From NCBI RefSeq assembly GCF_000738775.1, contig NZ_JPOC01000017.1:1-64000 (forward strand): a stretch of 64,000 nt of DNA, read 5' to 3'. This DNA is from Prescottella defluvii (GTDB lineage: Bacteria; Actinomycetota; Actinomycetes; Mycobacteriales; Mycobacteriaceae). The notes below the pieces were generated by a model. The model saw only the letters and a list, made by a program, of their open reading frames with translations, was not told the DNA's origin and did not search any database. The translations under genes were made by a program, and so were the position numbers. Positions 54,603-64,000 of this stretch are shown one piece after another (position 1 is the first letter of the stretch; every line of letters starts with the position of its first letter).

Positions 54603-55498
54603 TCGCGCCCCACATCACGGTGCACGACGCGAACGGAGAGACCGTCCTCCTTCTCCAGTCGCGCCGCGAGCGCCTGCGACATGGCGACACTGCGGTGTTT
54701 GCCGCCGGTGCATCCGACCGCGATGGTCATGTAGCGCTTTCCCTCCCGGCGGTATCCCGCCGTCGTCAGTTCCAGCAGACGCAGGTAGGTATCGAGATAC
54801 TCCTGGGCCCCGTCACGGGACAGGACGTAGTCCCGCACCGCCTCTTCCAGTCCGGTGTGCTCGCGCAGTTCGGGAATCCAGTGCGGATTCGGCAGGAAGC
54901 GCACGTCGCACACCAGGTCCGCGTCCATCGGCAGACCGTGCTTGAACCCGAAGGACTGCACCGTCACCTGGATCTCCGCGCTGGACTCACCACCGAACGC
55001 CGACTCGATCTTCTCGCGCAACTCCCGGACCCCGAGCGATGAGGTGTCGACCACCAGATCGGCTGCGGCCCGCATCTGGGCCAACTTCGCGCGTTCGGCG
55101 GCGATCCCCTCCGACAGGGTGCCGTCCTTGCTGTCGCTCTGCAGCGGATGGCTGCGTCGCACGTGCTCGAACCGGCGGATCAGTACCGCGTCGTTGGCCT
55201 CCAGGAACAGCACCCTGATCTGCACGGGCATCGCCTCGAGCGCGGTCACGACCCGGCCCAGGTCGCCGGAGAACGGGCGGCTGCGCACGTCCATCACGAC
55301 GGCGAGCCGGCGAATCGGCGGATCGGACTCGACGCCGAGGTCGACCATCCGCGTCACGAGTTCGGGCGGCAGGTTGTCGACGACGTACCAGCCGAGGTCC
55401 TCGAGGAGCTTCGCCGCCGTGCTCAGGCCCGCACCGGACAGTCCGGTGACGAGCGCAACCTCCATGCCTTGCCCACCAGAATCCTGCAGGTCGTTCAC
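54599..55498 (-). CDS. rapZ: RapZ-family protein with altered Walker A
   Basis: RapZ/YvcJ proteins are nucleotide-binding factors; E. coli RapZ is an RNA-binding adaptor in amino-sugar control. The 299-aa product has [77 protein letters not shown], and the C-terminal [23 protein letters not shown], the phosphate-binding domain of RapZ. Residue 25, normally the Walker A lysine, is leucine. The GTG overlaps the uvrC stop. It corresponds to Rv1421. Confidence 0.94.
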   Translation of the reverse strand: MNDLQDSGGQGMEVALVTGLSGAGLSTAAKLLEDLGWYVVDNLPPELVTRMVDLGVESDPPIRRLAVVMDVRSRPFSGDLGRVVTALEAMPVQIRVLFLEANDAVLIRRFEHVRRSHPLQSDSKDGTLSEGIAAERAKLAQMRAAADLVVDTSSLGVRELREKIESAFGGESSAEIQVTVQSFGFKHGLPMDADLVCDVRFLPNPHWIPELREHTGLEEAVRDYVLSRDGAQEYLDTYLRLLELTTAGYRREGKRYMTIAVGCTGGKHRSVAMSQALAARLEKEDGLSVRVVHRDVGRE

Positions 55499-57723
55499 GC
55501 TGGGGTGTGTCCTGTTCGTCTCGAAGCACCGATGTCCGTGACATCATCCCCCACGACGGGGCCGACCGCAGTGACATCCGATCCGGCCTCGCCCGGTCCG
55601 GGGGCGGGATCGGCTGCGGGATCGGACGCCGCCAGCGCCGCCAGAACCGCTCGCGCGGTGGTCGGGCCGACACCCGGAACCGCGGTGATCTCGTCGACGG
55701 TCGCGTTCCGCAACCGGGCCACGGACCCGAAATGCGTGACGAGCGCGGTCCGGCGGGTCTCCCCCAGTCCCCGCACCGAGTCCAGCGCCGACGCCGTCAT
55801 CCGCCGCGACCGCTTGCTGCGGTGGAACGTGATCGCGAAACGGTGCGCCTCGTCACGCACCCGCTGCAGCAGGTACAGCGATTCACTGGTCCGGGGCAGG
55901 ATCACCGGATCCGCCTCCCCCGGCACCCACACCTCCTCGAGGCGCTTCGCGAGTCCGATCACCGCGACATCGGTGATGCCGAGTTCGTCGAGGACCTCCG
56001 CGGCTGCCGCGACCTGCGGGGCACCACCGTCCACGACGTACAGATTGGGTGGATAGGCGAACCGGCGTGGCCGACCCGTCTGCGGGTCCAGCGCGGCCTC
56101 CGGCGCCAGGTCGCCGCCGTCAGCGCCGTCGGCGGCGTCCGGGGCATCAGTACCGCCCGCGCTACCCGAGCCCGCTGCCACGTCCCGGTTGTGCCGCAGG
56201 AACCGCCGCCGGGTCACCTCGGCGATACTGGCCACGTCGTCGGACCGACCGTCGCCGGCCGCCTCCTTGATCGCGTAGTGGCGGTAGTCGGACTTGCGCG
56301 GAAGACCGTCCTCGAACACCACCAACGAGGCGACGACGTCGGTGCCCTGGACGTGACTGATGTCGACGCACTCGATCCGCAGCGGAGCCGAATCGAGGTC
56401 GAGCGCCTCCTGAATACCCTGCAACGCAGCCGATCTCGAGGTGAAGTCGCCCGCACGCTTGAGCTTGTGCTGGGCGAGCGCCTCCTTCGCGTTGCGTTCG
56501 ACGGTCTCGGCGAGCGCCTTCTTGTCGCCGCGCTGCGGGACCCGCAACTGCACCGACGAACCACGCAGCGTCGAGAGCCAACGCTGGATCTCCTCGGCGC
56601 CCCGCGGCAACACCGGGACGAGCACCTCCCGGGGGACGGCATTGGCCGGCCGGTCGGCTTGCGCTCCGCCGTCCAGCGCGGCCTGCTCGCCGTAGAACTG
56701 GGTGAGGAACTGCTCCACCAGGATCGCGTCCTCCGAATCATCAGCAGCGCTGGCAGCGCCCGTAGCGCCGGCAGTGCCGGCAGTGCCGTCGCTATCGGCG
56801 CCGTTCGTCGCATCGAGGGCGACCGCGTCCCGCTCGATCACGTCGCCGGCCTTCTCGACCACCCAGCCGCGCTGACCCCGGACCCGGCCACCGCGGACGT
56901 GGAACACCTGCACCGCGACCTCGAGGTCGTCGGAGGCGAACGCCACCAGATCGGCGTCGGTGCCGTCCCCGAGGACGACGGCCTGCTTCTCGAGGGCCTT
57001 CTTCAACGCACCGATGTCGTCGCGGAGCCGGGCGGCGGTCTCGAAGTCCAACTCCTCCGCCGCGTCCTGCATCCGGATCTCGAGCTGGCGGACGAGCCGA
57101 TCGGTCCGCCCGGACAGGAAGTCGCAGAAGTCCTCCACGATCTCCCGATGCTCCGCGGCACTGACCCGGCCGACGCACGGCGCCGAACACTTGTCGATGT
57201 AGCCGAGCAGGCACGGCCGGCCGATCTGTTCGTGCCGCTTGAACACTCCGGCCGAGCAGGTCCTCGCCGGGAACACCCGCAACAGCAGATCCAGCGTCTC
57301 GCGGATGGCCCAGGCGTGCGCGTACGGACCGAAGTAGCGCACTCCCTTGCGACGCGGTCCGCGGTAGACGAACAGCCGCGGGAACTCCTCGTTCAACGTC
57401 ACCGCTAGGACCGGGTACGTCTTGTCGTCGCGGTAGCGGACGTTGAACCGGGGATCGAACTCCTTGATCCAGTTGTACTCGAGCTGGAGAGCCTCCACCT
57501 CGGTACTGACGACCGTCCACTCGACGCTGCCCGCGGTGGTGACCATCTGCCGCGTCCGCGGATGCAGCGACGAGACGTCCGCGAAGTACGAGCTCAGCCG
57601 CGACCGTAGGCTCTTGGCCTTGCCGACATAGATGACCCGGCCGTGCGGATCGCGGAACTTGTAGACGCCCGGCGCCACCGGGATGGTTCCCGGGGCGGGG
57701 CGATACGTCGAGGGATCAGGCAC
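55495..57723 (-). CDS. uvrC: UvrABC excinuclease subunit C, with low-complexity inserts
   Basis: UvrC makes both incisions in nucleotide excision repair. The 742-aa protein has the GIY-YIG domain ([30 protein letters not shown]), the zinc-like Cys region [19 protein letters not shown], a UVR motif near [14 protein letters not shown], the RNase H-like half ([38 protein letters not shown]) and C-terminal helix-hairpin-helix motifs. It is about 100 residues longer than typical. Ala/Gly/Asp-rich inserts lie at residues about 303-331 and 513-544. The GTG lies 6 nt after a TAACCT box. It is first in the uvrC-rapZ-cuvA-whiA operon. Confidence 0.96.
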   Translation of the reverse strand: MPDPSTYRPAPGTIPVAPGVYKFRDPHGRVIYVGKAKSLRSRLSSYFADVSSLHPRTRQMVTTAGSVEWTVVSTEVEALQLEYNWIKEFDPRFNVRYRDDKTYPVLAVTLNEEFPRLFVYRGPRRKGVRYFGPYAHAWAIRETLDLLLRVFPARTCSAGVFKRHEQIGRPCLLGYIDKCSAPCVGRVSAAEHREIVEDFCDFLSGRTDRLVRQLEIRMQDAAEELDFETAARLRDDIGALKKALEKQAVVLGDGTDADLVAFASDDLEVAVQVFHVRGGRVRGQRGWVVEKAGDVIERDAVALDATNGADSDGTAGTAGATGAASAADDSEDAILVEQFLTQFYGEQAALDGGAQADRPANAVPREVLVPVLPRGAEEIQRWLSTLRGSSVQLRVPQRGDKKALAETVERNAKEALAQHKLKRAGDFTSRSAALQGIQEALDLDSAPLRIECVDISHVQGTDVVASLVVFEDGLPRKSDYRHYAIKEAAGDGRSDDVASIAEVTRRRFLRHNRDVAAGSGSAGGTDAPDAADGADGGDLAPEAALDPQTGRPRRFAYPPNLYVVDGGAPQVAAAAEVLDELGITDVAVIGLAKRLEEVWVPGEADPVILPRTSESLYLLQRVRDEAHRFAITFHRSKRSRRMTASALDSVRGLGETRRTALVTHFGSVARLRNATVDEITAVPGVGPTTARAVLAALAASDPAADPAPGPGEAGSDVTAVGPVVGDDVTDIGASRRTGHTPA

Positions 57724-57729
57724 GAATCA

Positions 57730-57735
57730 AGGTTA
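57730..57735 (-). promoter_or_regulatory. Putative -10 box of the uvrC operon, leaderless
   Basis: TAACCT (minus strand) fits TANNNT and ends 6 nt before the uvrC GTG. No Shine-Dalgarno is present. Confidence 0.5.
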
Positions 57736-57755
57736 GTCGGCGGTACCGACGGCCC

Positions 57756-59952
<2,197 letters not shown>

Positions 59953-60028
59953 GTGCTTGGGCTCCAAAATCTTGAACTGGTGTGCTCGAGTATGTCCCGG
60001 CGCATCGCTTCAGATGCACCTCAACAGT

Positions 60029-60051
60029 ACGACCTCGCGATACGAGGTCGT
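60029..60051 (-). terminator. 9-bp hairpin after ribC
   Basis: ACGACCTCG (60029-60037) and CGAGGTCGT (60043-60051) pair perfectly around a 5-nt loop, starting 8 nt after the ribC stop and before ribBA. It may be a terminator or attenuator between the two riboflavin cistrons. It does not have the multi-arm form of an FMN riboswitch. Confidence 0.5.
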
Positions 60052-60059
60052 TATTCCGG

Positions 60060-60671
60060 CTATCGGCCGGCCGCGGTGTGCAGTCGTTCGACGTACTTGG
60101 CGATGACGTCGACCTCCAGGTTGACCGGTGTGCCGGGTTCCGCCGCTCCGAGCGTGGTCAGGCCGAGGGTGGTCGGGATCAGCGAGATCTCGAAGTACTC
60201 GTCTCCCGGCTCGCCACCGAGCGCCGACACCGTCAGCGAGACGCCGTCGACCGTGATCGAGCCCTTCTCGACCACGTACCGCGAGATGGCCGACGGCAGC
60301 GAGATCCGCACGATCGTCCAGTGCTCGGACGGAGTCCGGGAGATGACCGCGCCGGTACCGTCGACATGGCCCTGGACGATGTGCCCGCCCAGGCGGCTGT
60401 TGACCGCCGCGGCACGTTCCAGGTTGACGCGACTGCCCACCGCAAGGGCGCCGAGGCTCGACCGCACCAGGGTCTCGCGCATGACATCGGCGGTGAAGGC
60501 CTCGCCGTCGAGTACGTCGACGACGGTCAGGCAGACGCCGTTGACCGCGATCGAGTCGCCGTGTCCCGCGTCCGAGGTGACCAGTGGTCCCTTCACGGTG
60601 AAGCGGGCCGCGTCGGCCAGGTCCTCCTTGGCGACGATCTCGCCGAGTTCCTCGACGATTCCGGTGAACAT
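60060..60671 (-). CDS. ribC: Riboflavin synthase, alpha chain
   Basis: The enzyme dismutates two lumazines to riboflavin. The 203-aa product has the two lumazine-binding repeats: MFTGIVEELGEIVAKED...GDSIAVNGVCLTVVDVLDGEAFTADVMRETL and HIVQGHVDGTGAVIS...GSITVDGVSLTVSALG. The ATG at 60671 gives the canonical MFTGIVE start. It corresponds to Rv1412. The P55/lprG genes found beside ribC in M. tuberculosis are absent. Confidence 0.96.
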   Translation of the reverse strand: MFTGIVEELGEIVAKEDLADAARFTVKGPLVTSDAGHGDSIAVNGVCLTVVDVLDGEAFTADVMRETLVRSSLGALAVGSRVNLERAAAVNSRLGGHIVQGHVDGTGAVISRTPSEHWTIVRISLPSAISRYVVEKGSITVDGVSLTVSALGGEPGDEYFEISLIPTTLGLTTLGAAEPGTPVNLEVDVIAKYVERLHTAAGR

Positions 60672-60723
60672 GTCTTCGCTCACTCCTTGGATCAACTATC
60701 GATTAACTTCTGAGCCCGATCGA

Positions 60724-61734
60724 CTACCGGAGTCGAGGGATCAGGTTCAACAACAGGTCGTCGCCGAGGACCTCGACGTTCTCCCGCCGAAACCGTAGCG
60801 CGTCGGCGATCGTGGACACTCCGGCATCTTCCACTGCGTGGGACCCCGCCCCCAGCACGACGGGCGCAATGTATGCCTGGATCCGGTCGACCCGGCCGGC
60901 CGCGAGGAACGCGCCCGCGAGCCGCGGGCCGCCCTCGACGAGGACATCGTCGTGATCGGCAAGAGCGGCGAGAACCTCGTCGACGTCCCGGGTGCGCACT
61001 ATCAGGGTGGGGGCCGCGTCGTCCAGCACTCTCGCGGTGGCCGGGACGTCCCGCGTCCCGACGACGACCCGCAACGGCTGGTGCGGCGCGAGCGAACCGT
61101 CGGGCAGGCGCGCGGTGAGCCACGGGTCGTCCTCCAGGACGGTCCCGGTTCCGACGACGACGGCGTCGAGTCGAGCCCGGTCCGCGTGTACCCGCGCCCG
61201 CGCCTCGGGCCCGGTGATCCACTGGCTGGTGCCGTCCGCGGCCGCGCTGCGGCCGTCCAGCGTCGCGGCGAACTTCCACGTCACGTGCGGACGCCCCGTC
61301 CGCTGCCGATGCAGCCACGCCCGCAGAGGGCCGTGTTCGACGTCGTCGGCGAGCGTCCCGGCGGTCACCGTGACGCCGGCGTCACGCAGCGTCTGCGCGC
61401 CGCCCGCCGCGGCCGGGTTGGGGTCGCGCGCAGCGAAGTGCACCGCGGCGATTCCGGCGTCGATCAGCGCCTGCGAGCACGGACCGGTGCGGCCCCGGTG
61501 GTTGCACGGCTCGAGTGTGACGACCGCGGTCCCGCCGCGTGCCCGCTGTCCGGCTGCCGCGAGCGCGACGACCTCGGCGTGCGGGCCGCCGGGCGGCTGC
61601 GTCGCACCGACCCCGGCAACCGCACCGGACACGTCGAGGATCACCGCACCGACCGGCGGATTGGGGCTGGTGCTGCCCCGCACGGCCTGGGAGGCCTCGA
61701 GCGCGAGCCGCATCGCGGCGTCGGGAGTGGTCAC
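60724..61734 (-). CDS. ribD: Bifunctional riboflavin deaminase/reductase RibD
   Basis: RibD deaminates and then reduces the pyrimidine intermediate. The 336-aa product has the deaminase zinc motifs PHAEVVALAAAG and TLEPCNHRGRTGPCSQAL, then the reductase domain with GRPHVTWKFAATLDGRSAAADGTSQWITG and DDVLVEGGPRLAGAFLAAGRVD. It follows rpe after 10 nt and corresponds to Rv1409 (ribG). Confidence 0.95.
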   Translation of the reverse strand: MTTPDAAMRLALEASQAVRGSTSPNPPVGAVILDVSGAVAGVGATQPPGGPHAEVVALAAAGQRARGGTAVVTLEPCNHRGRTGPCSQALIDAGIAAVHFAARDPNPAAAGGAQTLRDAGVTVTAGTLADDVEHGPLRAWLHRQRTGRPHVTWKFAATLDGRSAAADGTSQWITGPEARARVHADRARLDAVVVGTGTVLEDDPWLTARLPDGSLAPHQPLRVVVGTRDVPATARVLDDAAPTLIVRTRDVDEVLAALADHDDVLVEGGPRLAGAFLAAGRVDRIQAYIAPVVLGAGSHAVEDAGVSTIADALRFRRENVEVLGDDLLLNLIPRLR

Positions 61735-61744
61735 TGCCGGGCCG

Positions 61745-62428
61745 TCAGATCGACAGCGTCAGGTGCGGCGAGGTCCTGGCGGCCTGCTCGCGCAGTCCCC
61801 GGACCGCGGCGGCGGGGTCGGCGGCACCGTAGACCGCAGACCCGGCGACGAAGCAGTCGATGCCCGCCTCGGCGGCCTGTTCGATGGTGTCGGCGTTGAT
61901 TCCACCGTCGATCTCCACGAGCAGGCGCAGCTCACCGGAGTCGACGAGCTTGCGCACCGCACGCGCCTTGTCGAGAACGGACGGGATGAACGACTGACCG
62001 CCGAAGCCCGGCTCGACGCTCATCACCAGCAGCGTGTCGAAGCTCTTCAAGATCTCGAGGTACGGCTCGATCGGGGTGTTCGGCTTGACGCTCAGGCCCG
62101 CCTTGGCGCCGGCGGCACGGATGTCGCGGGCCACCGAGACCGGATCGTCGGTGGCCTCGGCGTGGAAGGTGACGTTGTGCGCCCCGGCCTCCGCGTACGG
62201 CGGAGCCCAGCGACCCGGATTCTCGATCATGAGGTGGCAGTCCAACGGAATGTCGGTGGCCTTCAGCAGGGACTGCACCACCGGCAGCCCGAGCGTCAGG
62301 TTCGGCACGAAATGGGCGTCCATGACGTCCACGTGCAGCCAGTCGGCGCCGGCAACGGCGTCGGCCTCCTCGGCGAGGCGTGCGAAGTCGGCGGAGAGGA
62401 TGGACGGAGCGATCATCGGGGTTGCCAC
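61745..62428 (-). CDS. rpe: Ribulose-phosphate 3-epimerase
   Basis: Rpe interconverts ribulose-5-phosphate and xylulose-5-phosphate. The 227-aa TIM-barrel protein has [62 protein letters not shown] and [19 protein letters not shown]. The GTG at 62428 (MATPMIAPS) is chosen over the ATG at 62416 because a TAAACT box ends 7 nt upstream, giving a leaderless mRNA. The ribulose-5-phosphate it handles is also a substrate of the RibB activity encoded downstream. Confidence 0.95.
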   Translation of the reverse strand: MATPMIAPSILSADFARLAEEADAVAGADWLHVDVMDAHFVPNLTLGLPVVQSLLKATDIPLDCHLMIENPGRWAPPYAEAGAHNVTFHAEATDDPVSVARDIRAAGAKAGLSVKPNTPIEPYLEILKSFDTLLVMSVEPGFGGQSFIPSVLDKARAVRKLVDSGELRLLVEIDGGINADTIEQAAEAGIDCFVAGSAVYGAADPAAAVRGLREQAARTSPHLTLSI

Positions 62429-62435
62429 GGCCGCG

Positions 62436-62441
62436 AGTTTA
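62436..62441 (-). promoter_or_regulatory. Putative -10 box of rpe-ribD, leaderless
   Basis: TAAACT (minus strand) fits TANNNT closely and ends 7 nt before the GTG at 62428. No ribosome-binding site is present. Confidence 0.55.
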
Positions 62442-62493
62442 GTTGCTGTCGATCGGGACCGGTATGCACGGTTCCGGTGCCTCACACCGCTGG

Positions 62494-62499
62494 TACCGT
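62494..62499 (+). promoter_or_regulatory. Putative -10 box of the 62507 mini-cistron
   Basis: TACCGT fits TANNNT and ends 7 nt before the ATG at 62507. A TTCCGG lies 16 nt upstream at -35 distance. Transcription would begin at the A of the seven-codon frame. Confidence 0.5.
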
Positions 62500-62506
62500 C
62501 GGCTGC

Positions 62507-62530
62507 ATGACACCGCAGAAAGGCGCATGA
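62507..62530 (+). CDS. Seven-codon leader cistron overlapping the next gene
   Basis: The frame encodes MTPQKGA and stops in TGA (62528-62530), sharing ATGA with the start of the 446-aa gene at 62527. It sits exactly 7 nt after a TACCGT box, so it would be the leaderless first cistron. Ribosomes ending here could re-start on the next ATG, which has no well-spaced Shine-Dalgarno of its own. The AAAGG inside the frame is only 3 nt away. Confidence 0.45.
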   Translation: MTPQKGA

Positions 62531-63867
62531 GCGCCGCATTCGAGCGCAGATGTCTGCGCCCTCGTCTCGTGTTCTACTCGGGCGGCTACGTGTGGGTGGC
62601 CGACGAAACCCAGCCGGTCGCGGCACTGTTCGATCCAGGCTCTGCCGCGTTCGTCCGCCTGGTGTCGTGGACCGATCTTCCTGCCGCACCTCCCGGTGCT
62701 CGGCACGACCCCCAGATCGTCGGTGACCGGGACGGCCTGTGGGTGCAGAGCCACGCCGACGGCCCGCTGGTGCGAGTGGCCGCCGACGGCATCGTCCGCG
62801 GTGAATACACCGAGGGCCACGGCCTGACCTGCGCCGGAGCGTCCGGCGCGTGGTGCACGACCGTGACCCGGCGCCGCCGCGACGTCGCGGCCTCCCCCGA
62901 CGCCCCGCCTCGGCCCGTCCTGCGACCCCCGACGCTGCTGGTGGCCCGACCCGACGGCGGCACCCGGCGTGTCGTCGTCGATGTCGCGGCCGTCGTCTCG
63001 GTCGAATTCGACGAGGTGTTCCTGTATCTCGGCGTGGAACACGAACCGTGGGAACGGGTCCCGACGACACCCGGATCGGGTCGCGAAAGCTTCGAGGTCC
63101 GCTACCGGCGATCGGTGCTGCAGGTCCCGCTCGACGGCCCGGTCCCCGACCGGATCGCACCGGACACCCACCCGCGCGCACCGGGTCGTCCCGTCGAGTA
63201 CACGAGCGAGTACGCCGACACGTCGTACAACGAGGCGCACCGGCGCAAGCGGTCGATCGGCCCGGAGCTGCGCTGGCACTGGCACTGGGGGCTCGATCCC
63301 CGGCGCCGCGACACCACGATCGTCCGGGGCTACCGGAGCGGCGAGCCGGCACCCGCGACGGCGTTCGACCTGCCCGAGGCGCGGGTCGTCGACGGTGCGA
63401 CCGCCGGGGACCGTCTGTGGATGGTCGTCACACCGGGGAACCACACCGGCACAGGACGATCCGTGCTCGTCGCCGACCTCGACGGCACTGTGCGAGCGGC
63501 ATCCACGGACGACATCGACATCACCGACCACTGCCGTCCGGTGGGACCGGAACCGCTCGACCACCGCGCCTACGTCGACTACTGCGTGCGCCGCCTGGAC
63601 GGCTCGCGGTTCTCCGACAAGGTCCACGACGTGTCGGCGTCGTATGTCGGGCGGTGGCCGCACGGGCTGATCCACGTCCGGTTCCGGCACACCCACTATC
63701 CCGGTCTGACGCTGGTGGCCCGCCTCAACCTGTACGACGAGCAGGGCGTCCGGCTCGACAACTTCTTCACCTACGTACCGGTCATGCTGATGGAGCAGGC
63801 CGACACCCACGAGTATCCGCCGCGGTCGGCAGCCGTCGGCGGCCCCGATGGCGTGCTGTACGTCTGA
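62527..63867 (+). CDS. Unknown 446-aa protein, possibly beta-propeller
   Basis: I do not recognise this family. The protein has no signal peptide or membrane helix. It starts [35 protein letters not shown] and has recurrent 'W/V-x-hydrophobic' strands typical of a propeller ([57 protein letters not shown]). A His/Trp-rich segment [15 protein letters not shown] is notable near residue 255. Longer upstream starts exist (62443), but ATG 62527 overlaps the seven-codon leader. M. tuberculosis has an RNA methyltransferase gene at this position, so the locus differs. A partial gene follows 25 nt later and may be its partner. Confidence 0.7.
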   Translation: MSAAFERRCLRPRLVFYSGGYVWVADETQPVAALFDPGSAAFVRLVSWTDLPAAPPGARHDPQIVGDRDGLWVQSHADGPLVRVAADGIVRGEYTEGHGLTCAGASGAWCTTVTRRRRDVAASPDAPPRPVLRPPTLLVARPDGGTRRVVVDVAAVVSVEFDEVFLYLGVEHEPWERVPTTPGSGRESFEVRYRRSVLQVPLDGPVPDRIAPDTHPRAPGRPVEYTSEYADTSYNEAHRRKRSIGPELRWHWHWGLDPRRRDTTIVRGYRSGEPAPATAFDLPEARVVDGATAGDRLWMVVTPGNHTGTGRSVLVADLDGTVRAASTDDIDITDHCRPVGPEPLDHRAYVDYCVRRLDGSRFSDKVHDVSASYVGRWPHGLIHVRFRHTHYPGLTLVARLNLYDEQGVRLDNFFTYVPVMLMEQADTHEYPPRSAAVGGPDGVLYV

Positions 63868-63892
63868 CGATCGACACCGGAGGACACACACG

Positions 63893-64000
63893 ATGACCCC
63901 TTGGGTACAGATGCTGGTGACCATGGCCGACGGCCCCACCCGGCCGGTGCACGGCACGGTGGTGCCGTACCGGAACAGCGATGTTCCGGTGCACTACTAC
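63893..64000 (+). CDS. Partial gene running off the window, unknown
   Basis: An ATG with a GGAGGA box starts a frame open to the window end. The 36 residues seen are MTPWVQMLVTMADGPTRPVH followed by GTVVPYRNSDVPVHYY. No signal peptide or family is recognised. It follows the 446-aa gene closely and is probably co-transcribed. The 3' part is missing because the window ends. Confidence 0.65.
   Translation, partial: MTPWVQMLVTMADGPTRPVHGTVVPYRNSDVPVHYY

Noticed and set aside
59953-60059. An FMN riboswitch before ribBA
   Set aside because: The gap is 107 nt and shows only simple hairpins, not the six-helix conserved RFN sequence.

Overview
The window is high-G+C actinobacterial chromosome, almost certainly from a mycolic-acid-containing member of the Mycobacteriales. 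The gene content points to Rhodococcus or a close Nocardiaceae relative. The gene order follows, in inverted orientation, the Mycobacterium tuberculosis block from Rv1485 (hemH) down to Rv1408 (rpe), using Rv numbers recalled from memory. The PE/PPE genes, ripB, the SufB intein and the P55/lprG insertion of M. tuberculosis are absent. A lycopene cyclase gene and three AIM24-family genes are present instead. I see no rRNA, tRNA, CRISPR array, insertion sequence or prophage.

Layout. 1-3.1 kb: ABM-domain protein, ferrochelatase, and the mycolate pair fabG1-inhA. 3.1-8.6 kb: VWA, DUF58 and MoxR genes, the cell-wall hydrolase ripA, and a membrane protein. 8.6-12.4 kb: aconitase and its TetR-type regulator AcnR, with an AcnR operator in the acn promoter. 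12.4-15.3 kb: small membrane and HTH proteins and an ABC-F ATPase. 15.4-20.8 kb: the least conserved stretch, with an SDR enzyme, lycopene cyclase, secreted phosphodiesterase, Ku, a PLDc_N-like membrane protein, a lipoprotein and a DUF1990 protein. 20.8-27.4 kb: the complete SUF iron-sulfur operon sufR-B-D-C-S-U-T, read leftward, with a SufR operator on the sufR start codon. 27.5-36.1 kb: mannosyltransferase MptB, an ABC exporter, a secreted repeat protein, heme A synthase ctaA, quinone oxidoreductase and ctaB. 36.3-43.5 kb: the pentose-phosphate operon tkt-tal-zwf-opcA-pgl. 43.6-45.7 kb: the AIM24 triplet. 45.8-52.4 kb: ppc, secG, tpiA, pgk and gap. 52.5-57.7 kb: whiA-cuvA-rapZ-uvrC. 57.7-62.4 kb: the riboflavin genes and rpe. 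62.5 kb to the end: an unknown 446-aa protein behind a seven-codon leader cistron, and a partial gene.

The region is mostly central housekeeping: glycolysis, pentose phosphate and anaplerosis; heme A and Fe-S biogenesis (aconitase and ferrochelatase probably being Fe-S clients); cell-envelope synthesis and remodelling; and riboflavin. Regulation is readable in several places. The acn and sufR operators match, as I recall them, the published AcnR and SufR consensus sites. Many genes have a TANNNT -10 box only 6-8 nt before the start codon, which predicts leaderless mRNAs. Strong symmetrical terminators sit between most convergent gene pairs.

Points worth a second look: the leaderless seven-codon cistron at 62.5 kb, the AIM24 triplet, divergent genes sharing overlapping -10 boxes at 34.07 kb, the missing Walker A lysine in RapZ, a coding-like stretch behind secG with no normal start codon, and low-complexity insertions in UvrC.
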